A stretch of 10,292 bases of DNA from Candidatus Aegiribacteria sp. (lineage in GTDB: Bacteria; Fermentibacterota; Fermentibacteria; Fermentibacterales; Fermentibacteraceae). Positions 1 through 6,777 of the stretch are shown one piece after another. Position numbers and translations under genes: made by a program. The DNA lies in the NCBI GenBank assembly GCA_021107345.1, contig JAIOSX010000071.1:1-10292 (forward strand). The letters run 5' to 3'. A model generated the notes under the pieces. It had not been told where the DNA came from. It did no database searches and worked only from the letters and a program-made list of their open reading frames with translations. Each line of letters opens with the position of its first letter. Within the stretch, counting starts at the first letter, position 1.

Positions 1-972
1 CTTTTCAGAAGTTTTCTCGATCTCTTCCGCCTTAAGTAAAAGGGGGAGCTTTCTACGTTTGCCGATTATGTTATATCAAAGTACGGTAATAATATATACA
101 ACTATTTCTTCAAGGGATATACTGATAAATTCATCGGGTGTAGCGCCAGGGAATTGCATATCGACTGGGCTGAAGCAGGAGTGAACCGGGCTGTTATAGA
201 TAAGAACGTAAGGGCAGATGACCTTTTTTCCCTGCTCAAGAGCATCCTTATCCCGAGACCGGTATCAACGAACTTCTATTACCCGTCATATGGTGGAATT
301 CAAACCTTCTGCGATAAACAGGCAGAGAGGATTCGGAAGAATGGCGGCAAAATAATCTATGGCTGTCGAGCAACTGGCGTTGAAACCGGGAACGGGAAGG
401 TTTCAGGAGTGAAAACCGCTGACATGGGGATAATCCCGGCCGATCATGTCTACTGGTCGGCTCCTGTATCGATTCTCTTTCCTGATGCGGGATTCAGATT
501 CATGGATACCCTCTTATGCAACATAGCCCTGTCGAAAGAACAGAAAAACCAATATCAGTGGTGTTACTTCGGTCAGGAGGATATTCTCTTCAGCAGGCTG
601 ACCGTACCGCGGAACTTCAGAGCCGATACGGTTCCTTCTATGGCCGACAGCCTGATAGTTGAGATAACTCTTAACAACCAGGAACAGAGGAATGATATCG
701 AAAGCCTGAAAGCCAGGCTGATCGATGAACTGGAAAGGGTGGAGGCACTTTCAGCCTCCGATATCCTTTTCATGGACTGGCAGGTAGTTCCTGCAACCTA
801 CCCGCTGTACGACCTTGAGTACAGAAAGAGATTATCCGCGCTGGTACTGCCCGAAGGCCTTGACCTTACAGGCAGGTGCGGTTCATTCTGGTACAACAAT
901 ATGGACCATTCCATCGGAGAGGCCCTGGCCATCTCCTCGGGAAAGGCTTTTTCGAAGGATTTCTGGAAATAA
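1..972 (+). CDS. FAD-dependent amine-oxidase/UDP-galactopyranose-mutase-like oxidoreductase, 3' part, with an in-frame stop
   Basis: This is the C-terminal portion of a flavoprotein of the amine oxidase / protoporphyrinogen oxidase / UDP-galactopyranose mutase superfamily. The N-terminal FAD-binding GxGxxG region lies outside the window. Visible landmarks are a helical substrate-domain segment with FADYVISKYG and YNYFFKGYTDKFIG (about 43-135), the block beginning GGIQTF that returns to the Rossmann core and ends ADHVYWSAP, and the C-terminal FAD-binding motif GRCGSFWYNNMDHSI typical of this group. The reading frame continues upstream of the first possible start codon (TTG at 154) with good family-like sequence, so 154 is not a natural start. 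However, TAA at 37-39 interrupts the same frame, with plausible protein (RSFLDLFRLK) just before it. The gene is therefore either a nonsense-mutated pseudogene or carries a sequencing error. Substrate is unknown; cell-surface sugar or isoprenoid/porphyrin chemistry are both possible. No terminator is seen after its TAA at 970-972. Confidence 0.7.
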
Positions 973-1003
973 GCAGCATCAGCAGCCGGACACCTCAATT
1001 CCA

Positions 1004-1032
1004 TTGCTCTATAACTCCTAAAACATTATATA
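1004..1032 (+). promoter_or_regulatory. Candidate sigma70-type promoter for the B12 riboswitch operon
   Basis: TTGCTC at 1004-1009 and TATATA at 1027-1032 are separated by 17 bases, in the only gap between the upstream gene (stop at 972) and the riboswitch. Transcription would begin around 1039-1041, just before the first paired base of the aptamer at 1047. The -35 matches the consensus at only three positions, so position and spacing are the stronger argument. Confidence 0.35.
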
Positions 1033-1046
1033 TCATTTGAAATATT

Positions 1047-1188
1047 GGTCGCGGGGTGCAGGAAGGCGGTGTGAATCCGCCACGGTAGCGCCACTGTAAC
1101 CGGGTACCAAACCCCATTGATGCCACTGCCGCAAGGTGGGAAGGCGGGGAAAGGGATGATCCGGAAGTCAGGATATTGCACCGCGGCC
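1047..1188 (+). promoter_or_regulatory. Cobalamin (B12) riboswitch aptamer
   Basis: The conserved cobalamin-riboswitch core is readable: GGTGTGAATCCGCCACGG (1069-1086), GCCACTGTAACC (1090-1101), TGCCACTG (1121-1128), GGTGGGAAGGCGG (1135-1147) and the B12 box CCGGAAGTCAGGA (1161-1173). The outer P1 stem closes well: 1047-1054 pairs with 1181-1188 (one G-U), then after a two-base bulge (1055-1056) 1057-1060 pairs with 1177-1180. It senses adenosylcobalamin or a related corrinoid and should switch off the downstream receptor/lipoprotein operon when the ligand is abundant. Its position directly upstream of a TonB-dependent receptor is the usual arrangement for btuB. The expression platform is listed separately. 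Confidence 0.95.
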
Positions 1189-1231
1189 TGAAACAGAGTC
1201 CCCGCTTAAAGGGATCAAGTTTTAGGCTCAG

Positions 1232-1267
1232 CCTCCGCGGCTTGTGTAAGCTGCAGGAGGTTTTTTT
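1232..1267 (+). terminator. Riboswitch expression platform: intrinsic terminator overlapping the SD of the receptor gene
   Basis: CCTCC (1232-1236) pairs with GGAGG (1256-1260), and CGGCTT (1238-1243) pairs with AAGCTG (1248-1253, one G-U), with a GTGT loop. Seven T's (1261-1267) follow immediately, giving a classic Rho-independent terminator. GGAGG at 1256-1260 is also the Shine-Dalgarno of the gene starting with GTG at 1268, and the T-run is exactly its 7-base spacer. The 5' part of the stem contains CCGCGG (1235-1240), identical to the self-complementary CCGCGG of the 3' strand of P1 (1181-1186). A ligand-free antiterminator pairing between those two copies is therefore possible; this last point is inference. 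Confidence 0.85.
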
Positions 1268-3214
1268 GTGCTACAGCTGCTTTTGCTTCTTATCGCCATG
1301 TCACAGGCTGAACTGTCCATTGCCGATTTATCCGGTCATCCTGTCACTGGAGCCTCCATCAGTACAGACAATGCACTCATCGGCATTTCTGATGTCATGG
1401 GAATTGTGTCCCTTCCCGATGGAACGGATTCAGTGGAAGTAAGGGCAATCGGATACGAAAAATGGGAAGGTATAATACCATCCTCCGGCAGGATATTTCT
1501 GGCGTCCGTTCCTGTTCCCTCCGGCATGGTAATTCTGGTAACTGCCACTCGCGGTGGATTCAGGGATCAGTTTCCCGCTACAACCGTCCTGAACAGGAAT
1601 GACATGGAATACCTGGGAAGATCCGGTTTGCGGAGCCTGAGCAGCAGAAGCAGCGGTATATACGTCCGTGAATACGGAGGAGCGATGCCGGTGATCTCCA
1701 TCTCCATAAGGGGAAGTGACGCGGCACATTCCGAATACTACGTCGATGGACATGAAATCAGCAGTTCAATGGACTGTCTCCCTGGAATGACGGTGGATCC
1801 TGTTCTGTTCGGCGGGCTTGAAATATCAAGAGGAGGGGGATCGGGCTTTCTCAAGGGAGGTATGGCAGGTACCCTGAACTTCGTTCCGGAATCCACAAAT
1901 TTGCCTCCAAGAGCTTCCCTGAATGCGGGTGATGACAGCTCAATCTCTTTTTCAGGTGGGTTTTCAGCAGGTATTAACAGGATAGCACTCAGCATCAGAA
2001 GACTTGCAGGTATATCAGGATCCACAGCTCATGACGGTGCCATTCTCATCCATGGGAATGCTCACCCTTTCAATTACGGCTTCCTTGCAATTGTCTCCTC
2101 CGGAGAAACAGAAAGCCCTGACTGGACCCTTCCCACCGACGGTACAAGAAAAAGGTACAGCCTTGACGGCTGGGGCAGGTGGAGTCCGGGCAGAATAAGG
2201 CTTTCAGCCGGCATGAGAACGGGAAGACATGAGTACCTGAGCACTACACCATCTTCGGTGGATGATACGCACGATGAACTTACCGGGGATATAAGTGCTG
2301 AATACACTGTTCCTTTACTTCCTTTTCATCTTGGTATTTCCGCAAGTTCCTCATTGGACCGAGTTTGGAGCACCTCTATAGGAGAAAGGGATAGGCTGAC
2401 CGTTGAAACAGCTGTAACCGCGGGATACGGTGACGGACTGTCACTCTCAGCTTCTGCGTCTGTTAATGCGGTCCCTTCTGCAAGAACCATGTATGGAGCG
2501 GTTCTTTCAGCAGGCCTGCCAGTGCTGGATTCGCTGGTGCTGCTGCATACTACAGCATCAACAGGTTTCAGGCGACCATCACTTAACGATCTCTACTGGC
2601 CGGAAGATAATTTTGCTCGTGGGAATCCTGATCTTCTTCCGGAAACATCATTGGAATTTGAAAGCGGAATTTCATTAAGTGGTCTTGACCGGCTAAAATT
2701 CTCGATAACAGGTTTTATTGCGGAAACAGATGATCTTATAAGGTGGGAGCCGGGGGAGGGCGGAAAATGGTCTCCCGTGAACATTTCAAGAGCTCTCAGA
2801 AAGGGGATCGAAACGGAAATATGGTTATCGAACAACCCCTTTGAAATAACCGCTGCTTTTACACTGCTTGAAGTTACGGACAACTGCAGTGAATCTGTGA
2901 ATTACGGTAGAATTCTTCCTTATACACCTGATTACACCTTCGGTGTTCAGGCAGGATTGGAATTTCCCTGCTGGGCTCACTGGTCAATATCCGCAAATGG
3001 AATGGGTGTAAGGTTTCAGAACTATAGCGAAACATCATGGATGCCTGCCTACACTACTTTTTCGGCTGGTGTCGATCTGCTTCTCGAATTCATGGGTAAT
3101 TTTTCTGTGAACGGCTCGATTGAAAACCTCTTCAACGATGAGTACCAGGAAACCAGCGGATACTCCGGGAAACCGAGAACTTTACACTTTGGAATCAATT
3201 GGAACGGAAATTGA
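1268..3214 (+). CDS. btuB: TonB-dependent outer-membrane receptor, BtuB-like (cobalamin uptake)
   Basis: A 648-residue outer-membrane transporter, predicted to import cobalamin or another corrinoid using TonB energy. Residues 1-14 are a short, very hydrophobic signal sequence without a basic residue. Residues 15-80 look like a small beta-sandwich (carboxypeptidase-regulatory-like) domain. A TonB-box-like segment (MVILVTA) lies at 87-93. The plug runs about 100-207 with ISIRGSDAAHSEYYVDG and the LEISRGGGSGFLKGG block. The rest is an alternating beta-barrel ending in NLFNDEYQ and GKPRTLHFGINW. Start choice: in-frame TAA at 1247-1249 leaves GTG 1268 as the first option, and GGAGG sits 7 bases upstream. 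Substrate assignment rests mainly on the cobalamin riboswitch just upstream and the BtuG-like gene 10 bases downstream; protein motifs alone would give only TonB-dependent receptor. The plug and barrel appear complete. Confidence 0.88.
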   Translation: MLQLLLLLIAMSQAELSIADLSGHPVTGASISTDNALIGISDVMGIVSLPDGTDSVEVRAIGYEKWEGIIPSSGRIFLASVPVPSGMVILVTATRGGFRDQFPATTVLNRNDMEYLGRSGLRSLSSRSSGIYVREYGGAMPVISISIRGSDAAHSEYYVDGHEISSSMDCLPGMTVDPVLFGGLEISRGGGSGFLKGGMAGTLNFVPESTNLPPRASLNAGDDSSISFSGGFSAGINRIALSIRRLAGISGSTAHDGAILIHGNAHPFNYGFLAIVSSGETESPDWTLPTDGTRKRYSLDGWGRWSPGRIRLSAGMRTGRHEYLSTTPSSVDDTHDELTGDISAEYTVPLLPFHLGISASSSLDRVWSTSIGERDRLTVETAVTAGYGDGLSLSASASVNAVPSARTMYGAVLSAGLPVLDSLVLLHTTASTGFRRPSLNDLYWPEDNFARGNPDLLPETSLEFESGISLSGLDRLKFSITGFIAETDDLIRWEPGEGGKWSPVNISRALRKGIETEIWLSNNPFEITAAFTLLEVTDNCSESVNYGRILPYTPDYTFGVQAGLEFPCWAHWSISANGMGVRFQNYSETSWMPAYTTFSAGVDLLLEFMGNFSVNGSIENLFNDEYQETSGYSGKPRTLHFGINWNGN

Positions 3215-3224
3215 AAGGAAAATG

Positions 3225-4235
3225 ATGAAAAGATACCGTCCCGGATTAATAACTCTTACCTGCTATATTCTGATAAGCCTGGTTACGGCATCATGCAATT
3301 CACCTGTTGAACCTAATCCTTCTTCTAACCCCGGTGGCACGGTGATTGCATGGTTCAACGGGCTTGGTAATACAGTTGATCTCTACTTCCCTGAAAGCGA
3401 TTCACTGGTATCAACGGCCTATGTTACCGGAAATGCACCAAACGATTTCCTATATCTTGGTTCGGACAATCTCGCGGTTCTGAGCTCCCTTTCCTCTATT
3501 CTCCAGGTAGTCGATCTGTCCGTATCGGGATCGATTCTGCACGAGATCGCCTTTCCGGGGAACAGCAATCCATATTCAATGGCTTACGGCTACGACAGTA
3601 TCTGGGTAACTCTGCTGCTCACCGATCAGATAGTAACCGTATCAACTGTGACATGGACGCTTGGCGGAGCAGTGGATGTTCCCGACTATCCTTACGGAAT
3701 CGCACTGGCAGCGGGTAACATCTTTGTAAGTCATGGTGATTACTTCCCGGATACAACACCCGGTGGTGTAACGGTCATCGATGCTGTAACCCTTGAGGAG
3801 ACCGGCTGGATAGACACCGGGCAGAACACAACCGAGCTGTGGTACTGCAGTGAGACGGGCAATATTCATGCATTCTCCTACACCTATACAGATGACGGTG
3901 TCGTTTCAATCATCGATCCCGTCACAGCAACGATCAAAGCCCAGGTTAATACCGGAGGTACTCCGTTCTCACCAGTCAGACTGGGCAACTCCTTTGCATG
4001 CTGTGATGGATTTGGATCATCAATATTCTTCTACAACGAATCCGGAGTACTTCAATCAACATGGACGCCCGATTCATCAATCACGCTGGCGGGCCTGGCT
4101 GTCAGCGGGGACACTCTTTACATGACCGATTTCGTCGAAGACAAGGTCTATATGGCTCTCTGGGAGTCTCAGGTTCTTCTTGGCTCACTAACAGCCGGAG
4201 ACGGCCCCCAGGGAATAGTTGCAATAGAAAGATAG
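3225..4235 (+). CDS. BtuG-like beta-propeller surface lipoprotein (B12-binding partner of BtuB)
   Basis: A 336-residue protein, second gene of the riboswitch operon. It starts with a lipoprotein signal: basic MKRYR, a hydrophobic core (8-20), then TASC with C24 as the likely lipidated cysteine, followed by a flexible NSPVEPNPSSNPGG linker. The remainder is built of short beta-strand repeats of the YVTN/YncE propeller type, such as NDFLYLGSDNLAVLSS, YSMAYGYDSIWVTL, YGIALAAGNIFVSHG and GVTVIDAVTLEETG; several have the pattern hydrophobic-gap-VIDP/VIDA. In Bacteroides, BtuG is a surface beta-propeller lipoprotein encoded next to BtuB that captures B12 with extreme affinity. Same fold type, size class, lipid anchor, gene order and riboswitch support the same role here, by inference. 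ATG 3225 is preferred (AAAGGA five bases upstream); ATG 3222 would add one Met. The open frame reaches back to 3120 inside the receptor gene, but a signal peptide would then be buried. Confidence 0.75.
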   Translation: MKRYRPGLITLTCYILISLVTASCNSPVEPNPSSNPGGTVIAWFNGLGNTVDLYFPESDSLVSTAYVTGNAPNDFLYLGSDNLAVLSSLSSILQVVDLSVSGSILHEIAFPGNSNPYSMAYGYDSIWVTLLLTDQIVTVSTVTWTLGGAVDVPDYPYGIALAAGNIFVSHGDYFPDTTPGGVTVIDAVTLEETGWIDTGQNTTELWYCSETGNIHAFSYTYTDDGVVSIIDPVTATIKAQVNTGGTPFSPVRLGNSFACCDGFGSSIFFYNESGVLQSTWTPDSSITLAGLAVSGDTLYMTDFVEDKVYMALWESQVLLGSLTAGDGPQGIVAIER

Positions 4236-4241
4236 GGAATT

Positions 4242-4322
4242 GGGGGTCGGGCCTAACATCTGAATATTTGTTACATATTAAACATAAACAGTCAATATGT
4301 TTAGATGTTAGGTCCGGCCCCC
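4242..4322 (+). repeat. Large imperfect palindrome, REPIN/MITE-like element or terminator hairpin
   Basis: Arms 4242-4261 and 4303-4322 are 20-base inverted repeats that differ only at two G-U-compatible positions. Pairing continues to 4267/4297, giving about 26 base pairs around a 29-base AT-rich loop. An alternative inner stem pairs 4273-4279 with 4294-4300. The arms are GC-rich at the outer ends (GGGGGTCGGGCC / GGTCCGGCCCCC) and AT-rich inside. Only three T's follow, so it is a poor classical terminator, although it lies 6 bases after a stop codon and could still end the B12 operon transcript. The outer arm resembles palindromic repeats I recall near REP-associated tyrosine transposases, but no transposase is present and only one copy is in the window. 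Confidence 0.7.
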
Positions 4323-4329
4323 TTTCTGC

Positions 4330-4358
4330 GTGACCGAAGGCTAATACTTTCGTATGAT
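4330..4358 (+). promoter_or_regulatory. Candidate sigma70-type promoter of the glycosyltransferase/K+ channel operon
   Basis: GTGACC (4330-4335) and TATGAT (4353-4358) are separated by 17 bases and match the -35 and -10 consensus at four and five positions. The predicted start near 4365 leaves a leader of about 30 bases before ATG 4397, which has GGGAGGT at 4387-4393. The promoter sits just after the palindrome, which would insulate it from the B12 operon. Confidence 0.5.
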
Positions 4359-4396
4359 ACTTATCCGTTCATTCAGGGAGATATCAGGGAGGTAGA

Positions 4397-6769
4397 ATGA
4401 CTGCTCTTTCATGTGACCTGCACGTTCATTCAAAGTATTCGAAGGAATCCGGACGATGGGCTCTCCGATCGCTCAAAGCTCCCGAAAGCTTTACTCCACC
4501 GGAGTTGATATACGAACTTGCGCGAAAGCGAGGCATGGATTTTGTCACAATAACAGACGTTAATACGATCGAAGGAGCACTTAGCATATCTCACCTGCCG
4601 GGAACTTTCATCAGTGAGGAAATAAGGACATACATTCCAGGAACCAGAACTTCGGTTCATATACTGGCATTCAACATCACGCAGCACCAGCATGATAAAA
4701 TAATCACCCTGAGAGATTCATTCCCGTCCCTGATGGATTATTTTGAGGATAAAGGCATAATCCATTCACTTGCTCACCCTTTCTATTTCCCGGATACCGA
4801 TCTGAAAAGCGATGAATTCGTAAACATCGTACAGAGAATCGGACTGGTCGAATCTCTTAACGGCACAAGATCCAGACAGGAAAATGAGTCAGTTCTTCCA
4901 ATTGTCAGATCAATAAAAAGCGATCCTGAGTTCACCGGTTTCACCGGAGGTTCCGATGATCACTGCGGCAGGTTCATTGGTCTGACATATACGGAAGTTG
5001 ATGGAGTGGAGAACCTGGAGGATTATCTGAATCGGATAAACCATGGGGAAGGACTCCCCAGAGGAGAACACGGTAACGCCATACGATCCGCCTACTCAGT
5101 TTACTCCATCGCATATTCCTTCTACAGAGACAGGCTTACCGCCAAAAAGATACCGGCAATAGCCACTCTGGCTGCAGATCGATTCTTCAGGCCATCTATT
5201 TCTTCCGATGAACCTACTGTATGGCATAAGGCGGATTTCCTTTTCCACCAGCTTATGAAGAAAGCCAAGAAATCAGGAGAATCGGATTTTGAAACGATAT
5301 TCGCCGATCAGCTTATAGAAATCGGCAAGGATCTTAATCTCCGTTCAGGAAGTCCCGAGCTTGAAGCCGAAGGAATAGACGAGCGAACGTTTGAAATTCT
5401 TAACAGGCTCAGTAACAAGTTATTCCAGCATTATTCCTCACTGCTGGTCAAACGGATCTCGGATGGAAGACTTCTCGATGCCCTGGAAGCATTTACCGCT
5501 CTTATCCCGGTTATTCTTCTCAATATTCCATATCCCATGGCATATCTGAGCAGAAAAAAAGGGAGAGAGGCCGTTGAAAGAATTGCTACTGCAGTTTCAC
5601 CGGATATCTCAGGAAGCATGAAAAATCCCGATAGAAGGGTCTGGTTCACCGATACAATAGATGATCTTAACGGTGTTTCCAGAACGATTCAGAAATGCAG
5701 CCGCCTGGCTATGGACAGCAGTAGGGACATGGCGGTGATAACCTCGCAGAGCAGACCTCTTTCCTTCCCTGGATGGGTGGTTAATTTCCCTCCGATCCGC
5801 GAATTCCCAGTACCGGATTATCATTCAAAACTCCTCTCCATTCCACCTTTTCTTGAAGTTCTCAGGTTCGTTGAGGATGAAGGGTTCGGTATGATGTACA
5901 TATCCACGCCGGGTCCTGTTGGATTTGCAGCGCTTGGCATATCAAGGATTCTTGGCATTCCTGTGGCGGGCATATACCACACCGATTATCCAAGGCATGT
6001 GAACCATATCGCCCAGGATGGCAAGATGGGGGAGTGGGCAGGAACTGCAGCGGCGTGGTTCTACAGCAATGTGGATGTAGTTCTGGTTCCAAGCATGTAC
6101 TACATGGATGATCTGGAGAAAATGGGAATTCCCAGGGATAGAATGAAGCTGTTTCCCAGGGGAACTGACTGCAGTGTTTTCTCCCCGGACTGGAAGTCGG
6201 ATGAATTCATATTGAAGTTCGGGGGGAATCCCGAATCCATGAGACTCTTGTACGCGGGGAGAATTTCCCGTGAAAAGGATCTGGATGTTCTGGCAAAGGC
6301 ATTCATAATCGCCCGCAGCACTATGCCTGACCTCGAGCTCTATCTGGCCGGGGACGGCCCATTCAGGGCGGATCTTCTTAATCAGCTCAGCGGAAAAGGA
6401 TGTTACTTCTGCGGAGTTCTACATGAGGAAGATCTTTCCAGGGCTTACGCATCATGTGATATTTTCGTTTTCCCAAGCTCAACCGATACTTATGGCAACT
6501 CCGTTCTTGAAGCTCAGGCTTCGGGACTTCCCGCAGTGGTCAGCGATATGGGGGGACCTCAGGAAATAATCGAACCCGACAAAACAGGCCTTGTTTTCTC
6601 AAGTCACGATCCTGTATCCCTGGCTGAAACCATACTGAGAATTGCTCAGAACAAGGAATTACGGGATTCAATGAGCAAAAATGCCAGGATTATGGCAACT
6701 GCAAGAACATGGGAAAAGGCATTCGATGAACTCTGGAGCATTTCACCAGATAATTTCAAACAAGTATAA
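4397..6769 (+). CDS. PHP-domain / GT4 glycosyltransferase fusion protein
   Basis: A 790-residue two-part enzyme. Residues 1-225 form a PHP (polymerase and histidinol phosphatase) metal-hydrolase domain: DLHVHSKYS (H9, H11), VTITDVNTIEG (51-60 region), SEEI (73-76), H88, HSLAHPF (H123, H127) and GGSDDH (184-189). About 230-405 is a mostly helical linker with a hydrophobic stretch (364-384) that could touch the membrane. Residues 413-790 are a GT-B fold retaining glycosyltransferase of family GT4: WFTDTIDDLNGVS (415-428), HTDYP (528-532), YAGRISREKDLD (619-630), AGDGPF (651-656) and the DX7E donor motif (D697, E705) in TDTYGNSVLEA. This GT part resembles the MgtA/SqdX-type subgroup, so a nucleotide-sugar donor and a lipid or surface-glycan acceptor are likely; neither is known. 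Odd: the histidine expected after TD in PHP motif II is V55. GGAGG at 4388-4392 supports the start. It ends 8 bases before the channel gene. Confidence 0.9.
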   Translation: MTALSCDLHVHSKYSKESGRWALRSLKAPESFTPPELIYELARKRGMDFVTITDVNTIEGALSISHLPGTFISEEIRTYIPGTRTSVHILAFNITQHQHDKIITLRDSFPSLMDYFEDKGIIHSLAHPFYFPDTDLKSDEFVNIVQRIGLVESLNGTRSRQENESVLPIVRSIKSDPEFTGFTGGSDDHCGRFIGLTYTEVDGVENLEDYLNRINHGEGLPRGEHGNAIRSAYSVYSIAYSFYRDRLTAKKIPAIATLAADRFFRPSISSDEPTVWHKADFLFHQLMKKAKKSGESDFETIFADQLIEIGKDLNLRSGSPELEAEGIDERTFEILNRLSNKLFQHYSSLLVKRISDGRLLDALEAFTALIPVILLNIPYPMAYLSRKKGREAVERIATAVSPDISGSMKNPDRRVWFTDTIDDLNGVSRTIQKCSRLAMDSSRDMAVITSQSRPLSFPGWVVNFPPIREFPVPDYHSKLLSIPPFLEVLRFVEDEGFGMMYISTPGPVGFAALGISRILGIPVAGIYHTDYPRHVNHIAQDGKMGEWAGTAAAWFYSNVDVVLVPSMYYMDDLEKMGIPRDRMKLFPRGTDCSVFSPDWKSDEFILKFGGNPESMRLLYAGRISREKDLDVLAKAFIIARSTMPDLELYLAGDGPFRADLLNQLSGKGCYFCGVLHEEDLSRAYASCDIFVFPSSTDTYGNSVLEAQASGLPAVVSDMGGPQEIIEPDKTGLVFSSHDPVSLAETILRIAQNKELRDSMSKNARIMATARTWEKAFDELWSISPDNFKQV

Positions 6770-6777
6770 GTGAAAAT

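Noticed and set aside
1..60. Entry of the first gene in frame 2 followed by a frameshift
   Set aside because: Frame 2 gives a serine-rich, non-family-like peptide, while frame 1 on both sides of the TAA reads as one coherent protein, so a substitution explains it better than an indel.
154..972. TTG at 154 as natural start of the first gene
   Set aside because: Family-like sequence runs on in the same frame upstream of 154 and there is no SD before it; it is only the first legal start after the in-frame TAA.
1224..1234. Short inverted repeat AGGCT-C-AGCCT as an antiterminator hairpin
   Set aside because: A one-base loop cannot form; the repeat is incidental to the neighbouring terminator stem.
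1176..1442. 88-residue + strand reading frame over the riboswitch 3' end
   Set aside because: It overlaps the aptamer, terminator and receptor start, has no SD and no recognisable content.
3120..3224. Start of the lipoprotein gene at ATG 3120 within the receptor gene
   Set aside because: It would bury the lipoprotein signal 35 residues inside the protein; ATG 3225 has an SD and a proper signal sequence.
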